Part shown: positions 1 through 4,370 of the stretch, in pieces
Position numbering within the stretch: position 1 is the first letter of the stretch
How the letters are laid out: each line of letters starts with the position of its first letter
From: Candidatus Heimdallarchaeota archaeon
GTDB lineage: Archaea > Asgardarchaeota > Njordarchaeia > Njordarchaeales > JAMOTR01
Assembly: GCA_027068385.1 (NCBI GenBank)
Contig: JAMOTR010000051.1
Location: forward strand, 1 to 5,608
Length of the DNA: 5,608 nt
Direction: 5' to 3'
The notes under the pieces: model-generated
What the model saw: the letters and a program-made list of their open reading frames with translations, nothing else
Database searches by the model: none
What the model was told of the DNA's origin: nothing
Position numbers and translations under genes: made by a program

Positions 1-339
1 CGGATGGGACTCGAGCCGCTCTTCGGCCTTATGCCGCTTTTGATCTATTACGGAAACGTCCGGGGCCACGGCCAGCACCAGATCGAACTTCGATAACATC
101 GAGAACTCGGGCGGATCCTCATGTATCGAAGCCATTAATACGGCAAAATCGCTCATTTCCGCTAGATGAACGATCTTCTCGAACATCTGTGGGAAGCTTA
201 GTGAACTAGGGCAAAACACTAAGAGGCCGTCGGGAACCTCATGCGGAGGGGTCGCGGTCTTAGTAGGTTTCTTCGAGCTATAAGGACACGAGGAGCATTC
301 GTGGATACAACCATCCGCTGGGACGATCACGACGTCCAT
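1..339 (-). CDS. Probable radical-SAM protein, N-terminal 113 residues (C-terminal part off the left edge)
   Basis: The frame is open from an ATG at 339 to the window edge, 113 codons without a stop. A first hydrophobic strand (VVIVP, residues 3-7) leads directly into Gly10-Cys11-x3-Cys15-x2-Cys18, the spacing of the radical-SAM [4Fe-4S] cluster motif CX3CX2C. Alternating strands and helices follow: LLVFC (39-43), a helix at about 50-62, FAVLMAS (65-71), DLVLAVAP (86-93), then a charged helix. This is the (beta/alpha) rhythm of a radical-SAM barrel. In family members the second strand usually ends in a GGE-like SAM-binding motif; here it reads FCPSSLSFP, so that motif is not canonical. The start fits because the first strand begins at residue 2. 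There is no Shine-Dalgarno site, and the gene lies 22 bases after the previous stop. Substrate is unknown. The alternative is a different metal- or Fe-S-binding alpha/beta protein; the missing C-terminal half would decide. Confidence 0.55.
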   Translation of the reverse strand, partial: MDVVIVPADGCIHECSSCPYSSKKPTKTATPPHEVPDGLLVFCPSSLSFPQMFEKIVHLAEMSDFAVLMASIHEDPPEFSMLSKFDLVLAVAPDVSVIDQKRHKAEERLESHP

Positions 340-361
340 GAAAGATAAAAATCTATTGCTC

Positions 362-1240
362 CTAAAAAGCTCGCTCGATAAGGTCCGATATTCTATACAT
401 GAGCGAGGCGAAGAGCGTTATGGCGTCGCGATACTTGTTCTCCGAAGGACCCGTGTATTCGAAGACGATCCTCCTAGATTCTCCGGACTTCCGCTTATCT
501 ACCATGAATCTCGCGATGGCGTTTAGCATGGGATCCAAGGACGGATATCCTCTACCCAAGGGGACGCGCTTCTTCCGCATCATCCTTCCCTTGTAGAACA
601 CCGTCACCTGGGAGAAACGTAAGACTAGATACTCGCTCCTACCCGGCAACTTCCGAGCACGCTCTAATAGGTCATACCGATAATCCTCCGTCGCCTCCAA
701 ATCGGCGCGGTGTATGTCTAGGTCCTCGTATACTACGTGCTCTAATAGGAAAGCGTTCTCGAGTTGTAAGGCGATGGTCATACGCTCCGGGTTTAACTCT
801 ATGAGCTCCTTTATTTCCTCTAAGGTTCCCCGCTCCCGATCGGCATATGCGTTCTTTATCGCGATCACGAGCTTATCGTCGATGATCTTCGAGATGGAAT
901 CCTTCACGACGTCGAACCCCGCCTTCTCATCGCGCACTCCGAGCTGTACTATGTATATCTCCGCGCCCGCGGTCTTCGCTAGTTCCTTAGCCCTTAAGTG
1001 AGCCTTTAAGGCCTTCTCGCGCGCCTCCTCGTCGCTCGTCGTGATGTCGTAATAGGGACCGTGAGCCATCACTACGGGGAACTCGAACTTCCTCACGAGC
1101 TCACCGTGCTTCTTGAACTCCTCCTCGGGAAGCCTACGCATGAACACGCGCGGGGGTATTTCGGTGACGCGCATTCCTAGTAAAGAAGCCTTCAAGAGCG
1201 TACCGGCCCGGTTATACGTGCCCCGATCGAAGAGAATCAT
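362..1240 (-). CDS. Endonuclease IV-fold TIM-barrel protein, probably without the trinuclear zinc site
   Basis: A 292-residue protein, close in length to endonuclease IV (about 280). The fold assignment comes from a stretch at residues 59-101 (AHGPYYDITTSDEEAR..., a helix, then AGAEIYIVQLGV). It matches the archaeal AP-endonuclease pattern HxPYyiNl...eeR...S...l..a..lGa..vv.HpG. Aligning further by eye to E. coli endonuclease IV from memory, the first zinc His is kept (H60) and a Glu is kept near the last strand (E261 in VFEYTGP). The other ligands appear replaced: H109 by Q99, E145 by K129 (IKN for IEN), D179 by Q159, H182 by N162, H216 by R208, and the DxH pair by basic residues around 220-225. 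Zinc-dependent AP endonuclease activity is therefore unlikely. A binding or structural role, perhaps on nucleic acid given the basic segment at 219-230 (GRMMRKKRVPLG), is inference. ATG start at 1240, 19 bases after the ATPase stop, no Shine-Dalgarno site. Confidence 0.7.
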   Translation of the reverse strand: MILFDRGTYNRAGTLLKASLLGMRVTEIPPRVFMRRLPEEEFKKHGELVRKFEFPVVMAHGPYYDITTSDEEAREKALKAHLRAKELAKTAGAEIYIVQLGVRDEKAGFDVVKDSISKIIDDKLVIAIKNAYADRERGTLEEIKELIELNPERMTIALQLENAFLLEHVVYEDLDIHRADLEATEDYRYDLLERARKLPGRSEYLVLRFSQVTVFYKGRMMRKKRVPLGRGYPSLDPMLNAIARFMVDKRKSGESRRIVFEYTGPSENKYRDAITLFASLMYRISDLIERAF

Positions 1241-1259
1241 AAGTATAATAGAAGAGGCC

Positions 1260-2384
1260 CTACATATTCTCTCGTCTAAAGTCGTCCAACGTGAGCGTCT
1301 CGCACGAGGTTTTTCCCTCTAGTGCTACTATGATAGGCTCATAGCGCTTCTTAAGGAACTTCGAAATCCTCGGGATCTTCTTAAGCAACTCGACGCAATC
1401 CTCCTCTTTAGCCTTACGACGCTTCACTTCTACGATATACCGCTCGTCCTCCGTCTCTATTATGGCGTCGATCTCGACGTCGAGGCCGTAAGGATATAGT
1501 ATCCTCGTGGGGTTCCGCTTTCTCCGTACGTTTATATCCCTAAACATCGCCTCGAAATTAGCGTCGAGTATTTGTGGTAGGATCTTATAGAAGGCCTTCT
1601 TGCGCTCTTCGTAATCCGCTATTCTCCTTACCTCCCTAAGCGACATCCGAGTACGGAAATAGTTATCACTCAGCTCCCGAAGCCTCCCCTTGCCCCGCCA
1701 TACGCTACGCATGAGATCCATCTCCTCCATCTTTTCCGCATAGTACACGAGGGACTTAGGGAGAGGCCTCGGCCTTATCGAAGCGCGCTTAAACGCTTCC
1801 CGATAGGATTGGGACTTGAATTCATAGTTAAAGAGGAACTCGGGCTCGTTAAACAGCGCTGAGGTCTCGTCTATGAGGCCTTCGATTCCGTGTTCTTTAC
1901 CCCGTTCGACGTATTGAGGAGTGCCCCCGAAGAGCAAATAGAAATCGAGTCCGAATTTGTCGACGACCGCCTTCCGCGGTAACTGCTTGAGCAAAATCCT
2001 CCTCGAGATTCTCCCATATAGCGGGGACCCTTCGGATAATATGCTCTTAGCGAAGGAGAAATAGGACGTTATGAGGACCACGCGTACGTTTTCTCCTAAT
2101 AGATCGTAAGCGTAAGCGAGACTCTTCTCTATACCTTCGAACGCTTGAAACTCGTCTATGATTATCTCCTTAGACTTAAGTATCACGCTCGTCCGAGAGG
2201 CCTCTACCCCTAGCTTATCCGCTATATCCTCTAGGGTATCCGAGAAACCGCTGATGTATAAGGCGTTCGGCAAGGCCTCCTTAGCTAGCTTAGTTTTCCC
2301 TATACGCCTGCGCCCGTATATTAGAACGAAACCCTTAGAACGCCTAACGGCCTCGAGTTCTTTCTCGCGATCGAGAAAATCCAT
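1260..2384 (-). CDS. Archaeal ATPase_2 / DUF234-type ATPase with a C-terminal PD-(D/E)XK nuclease-like domain
   Basis: Residues are numbered from the ATG at 2384 (374 aa). The N-terminus FLDREKELE is the usual opening of this archaeal AAA/STAND-like family. Walker A is GRRRIGKT (24-31) and Walker B is IIIDEFQ (74-80). Further family landmarks are SPLYGR (120-125), GGTPQY (153-158) and DNYFR (240-244). The C-terminal part has E278 in an opening helix (FEAMF), D306 in VEID, and E319-V-K321 in IVEVK. That is the E...D...ExK pattern of PD-(D/E)XK nucleases, as in DUF234 regions. The family usually carries a winged-helix segment between the two parts; here this stretch (about 205-240) is short and lacks a clear helix-turn-helix. 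Start choice: an in-frame TTG at 2408 would add 8 residues (MRKTIFPK), but the family typically begins right at F-x-x-R-E-x-E-L, which favours ATG 2384. Neither start has a Shine-Dalgarno site. The role is unknown; such proteins are common in hyperthermophile genomes, often near defence or mobile genes. Confidence 0.85.
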   Translation of the reverse strand: MDFLDREKELEAVRRSKGFVLIYGRRRIGKTKLAKEALPNALYISGFSDTLEDIADKLGVEASRTSVILKSKEIIIDEFQAFEGIEKSLAYAYDLLGENVRVVLITSYFSFAKSILSEGSPLYGRISRRILLKQLPRKAVVDKFGLDFYLLFGGTPQYVERGKEHGIEGLIDETSALFNEPEFLFNYEFKSQSYREAFKRASIRPRPLPKSLVYYAEKMEEMDLMRSVWRGKGRLRELSDNYFRTRMSLREVRRIADYEERKKAFYKILPQILDANFEAMFRDINVRRKRNPTRILYPYGLDVEIDAIIETEDERYIVEVKRRKAKEEDCVELLKKIPRISKFLKKRYEPIIVALEGKTSCETLTLDDFRRENM

Positions 2385-2422
2385 TTTCGGAAAAATCGTT
2401 TTCCGCAAAATTATTTTCTCGA
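2371..2422. repeat. 52-base nested inverted repeat over the cas3''/cas8a2 stop and the ATPase start
   Basis: On the plus strand, TCGAGAAAAT (2371-2380) pairs with ATTTTCTCGA (2413-2422). ATTTT (2383-2387) pairs with AAAAT (2407-2411), and CGGAAAA (2388-2394) pairs with TTTTCCG (2399-2405). The loop is four bases (2395-2398). The only interruptions are CC opposite T and one bulged C, so 22 base pairs form in 52 bases. In the transcript the hairpin would contain the upstream TAA stop (2413-2411), the possible TTG start and most of the ATPase ATG (2384-2382). It could be a translational switch, a transcript-processing or partial stop site, or a DNA operator. The stem is mostly A-U, so its stability at high temperature is doubtful. 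The repeat is seen directly; its function is inference. Confidence 0.6.
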
Positions 2423-4357
2423 AACCCGATCGGCAGCTTTCCTTATGAACCGGCCCGCGAACCTGTGGAGACGAACGTCGCTATTCTTGACTAGTTCCGA
2501 GAGTAATATGCGAGATCCCGCGTATATGAGCCCGACGTCCCTCTCTTCGAGCCCCTGAACGATCTTAGCGATACCGTCGGGGGAGAGTATTATAAGGTTC
2601 TTTATGTACCTACATACCTCGTTTACGTTTCTAGGAACGTACGTCCGTCTCTTCTTGTTCTTGTCGTTCTTCTCATCCTTCTCCTCCTTTTTCTCGTCCT
2701 CATCCTTCTCCTCTTCCGGAACGTTCACGCCCTTCATTAGGTCCGCGAGGAACTTCCGCGTCTCCGTGGCCGAAAGTAGGAATCCTCCTCTTATAGATGA
2801 CCTATTCGATCCCTTTTCGTACCTCATAAGTATGAAGTCGAGCTCGTCGAGATCTATCGAGGGGGCTAATAAGGTGAGGAAGTACAATAACGCGGCATAC
2901 GGGGGTAAATAAGACGCCCCTACATTATCGACGGAGAACGTTAAGTTCGTCGCTATGTTCGATCTAAGTTCTGAGATCGTGTACCTCTTACCGGGCCTTA
3001 ATAGGGGATACGCTATGTATAAGTCTCTATTTTTGGTTATGAGCTTCGGAGTATACAACGTGAATCCTATCGCGGTTAGCCGAGTAAACGACTCTATAGA
3101 GCCACCGATTTCCTTTAGTCCCCTAGCGTTCTTTACCCTTTCCCCTAGCGCTTTCTTTAGGGCGCCGCTTTTACCCGACCATGCGGGCCCCACTCTTATA
3201 TAAGTACCTCCTACGAGAGGAGCTAGGGGTTGTGTATATGCAATCGCCCCCTCTTCGACTATCTTTCTAGCCTCTTTAGAGAATCCTAAGTTATTCATGA
3301 TATTATAGAACGCGTCGTATATCGACCGGAGTAAGTATTTTACACGCCCTTCCCGATCCCTCTTTAGTTCCTCTAGCTTCTCCTTCGGCACGAACACGCG
3401 GTACTTATATCCGCCTACCACTTCCACGTATCCGTCCACCCCTCCTAATACCTCCAAGAGTCCGAAGAGGAATAACGTATCGTACTCCGGGGAGTAACCG
3501 ATAGTCTCTATGACCGCGAATTCTTCCTCGCGACGCTCGCGCGGGACGCGTTCCTTCGGCTCGAGCCTTATCTTTTCTACCTCGAACCCTTCGAATACTT
3601 CCCTTATCGCGTCTATGACCTTAGAGTGAGCGTAGTAGAACTCCTTATTCGCCATCGATGGATCCTTGTTGAGGAGGCGAGCCTTATGTATCCGAGCGGC
3701 CCCGCGATCCGCGTCTATGATGGCGTTTAAGATTATCGATATCATAGCCTTCTCGCGAGGGTTCTTCCCGAATCCGAGTATTTCCTCCAAGCCGCGATAG
3801 ATGTCATCTGGCGTGTATCTCTTAAGGCGCTCCTTTAGAGCACTTACGTCTATTATATCGGTTTCTTCAAGATCGTCTATGAACTTCTTATAGTTCTCGT
3901 TGCCCCTAAGCGGGATTCCGGAAACGATCGAGAAGAGCGTCCTCGTTAACTTATATTGCATGTAATCGCACGTGATCCGCCCCACGATCCTAGGCCTATG
4001 ATGCAAGAGTATAGCCCGGAAGACGGCCTTCTTTAGGTCCTCCGGTAAGTCCTCTAGGAAGCCCCCGAAGTACGCTATGAAGGCCGATAAAGCCTCGTGG
4101 CGTAGCGGGGCGTATTTTAAGTCCTTCTTTATGATTTCCTGGAACCTCTTGTGTATCTTACCGATATCGTGAAGGGCGATCGCGCGTTTGATTGCCTCAT
4201 ACGCGACCTCCTCCGGTACCCCGGCTATCCTCGATAAGCGCTTTACGTAAATGTCCTTACAACGTTCGAATATACTCAACGCGAGCCCTATATGAACGCT
4301 TAACTCTTCCTCCACCACCTTATTATCCCCTAAGGATATCCTCCTAGAGACGACCAT
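2411..4357 (-). CDS. cas3''/cas8a2: Cas3'' HD nuclease fused to a Cas8a2 (Csa4)-like large subunit, type I-A CRISPR
   Basis: A 648-residue protein numbered from the ATG at 4357. Residues 1 to about 235 are a complete Cas3'' HD domain: H22, H63-D64 in ALHDIGKIH (with K67), H87, the HH pair H119-H120 in LLHHRP, and a late Asp in IIDADRGA (D215/D217). This domain cuts single-stranded DNA with metal ions. After a charged linker (about 262-280) comes YDTLFLFGLLEVL (292-304) followed by a strand-rich part. This resembles the start of Cas8a2/Csa4, the large subunit of type I-A Cascade; I assign it from that pattern and from the known crenarchaeal order cas3'-cas3''-cas8a2. Oddities are a Walker A-like GPAWSGKS (390-397) and a Lys/Glu/Asp-rich insert (548-570). 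The GTG at 4366 is less likely as a start because it lies inside the Shine-Dalgarno sequence. Translation is coupled to cas3'. The HD part is near certain; the Cas8a2 part is probable. Confidence 0.8.
   Translation of the reverse strand: MVVSRRISLGDNKVVEEELSVHIGLALSIFERCKDIYVKRLSRIAGVPEEVAYEAIKRAIALHDIGKIHKRFQEIIKKDLKYAPLRHEALSAFIAYFGGFLEDLPEDLKKAVFRAILLHHRPRIVGRITCDYMQYKLTRTLFSIVSGIPLRGNENYKKFIDDLEETDIIDVSALKERLKRYTPDDIYRGLEEILGFGKNPREKAMISIILNAIIDADRGAARIHKARLLNKDPSMANKEFYYAHSKVIDAIREVFEGFEVEKIRLEPKERVPRERREEEFAVIETIGYSPEYDTLFLFGLLEVLGGVDGYVEVVGGYKYRVFVPKEKLEELKRDREGRVKYLLRSIYDAFYNIMNNLGFSKEARKIVEEGAIAYTQPLAPLVGGTYIRVGPAWSGKSGALKKALGERVKNARGLKEIGGSIESFTRLTAIGFTLYTPKLITKNRDLYIAYPLLRPGKRYTISELRSNIATNLTFSVDNVGASYLPPYAALLYFLTLLAPSIDLDELDFILMRYEKGSNRSSIRGGFLLSATETRKFLADLMKGVNVPEEEKDEDEKKEEKDEKNDKNKKRRTYVPRNVNEVCRYIKNLIILSPDGIAKIVQGLEERDVGLIYAGSRILLSELVKNSDVRLHRFAGRFIRKAADRVSRK
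2648..2716 (-). other. Low-complexity Lys/Glu/Asp-rich insert in the Cas8a2-like region
   Basis: These bases encode residues 548-570 of the fusion protein. The stretch consists almost only of E, K, D and N and ends in KKRR. On the plus strand it is a long pyrimidine-rich run. It separates the main Cas8a2-like body from a final helical part of about 75 residues (YVPRNVNEVCRYIKNL... onward), so it probably acts as a flexible, charged linker before a small C-terminal helical domain. Confidence 0.75.
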
Positions 4358-4360
4358 ACA

Positions 4361-4370
4361 GATCACCTCC
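4361..4370 (-). promoter_or_regulatory. Perfect Shine-Dalgarno site for the cas3''/cas8a2 gene
   Basis: Read on the minus strand this is GGAGGTGATC, fully complementary to the conserved 3' tail of archaeal 16S rRNA (AUCACCUCC). The GGAGG core ends 8 bases before the ATG at 4357, an ideal spacing. The cas3' stop codon TGA (4365-4363) is inside the site, so ribosomes finishing cas3' are placed for the next start. This decides the start: the GTG at 4366 overlaps the site itself and would have no upstream signal. Confidence 0.85.

Noticed and set aside
340..361. T-rich run (minus strand) after the barrel gene as a terminator
   Set aside because: The next gene starts within a few bases and continues in the same direction; a short T run alone is weak evidence for archaeal termination.
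338..1322. Several plus-strand frames of 60-95 codons across the barrel gene
   Set aside because: All lie antisense to a well supported gene, have no recognisable domain and show compositions typical of antisense shadows.
2385..2408. TTG start for the ATPase gene
   Set aside because: The added 8 residues are not expected in the family, which starts at F-x-x-R-E; there is no Shine-Dalgarno site, and the bases are explained by the inverted repeat. It is kept only as an alternative.
2604..2912. Plus-strand frame rich in Ser and Phe
   Set aside because: It is the mirror image of the Lys/Glu-rich coding stretch of the fusion gene; it shows no motif and the minus-strand gene is clearly real.
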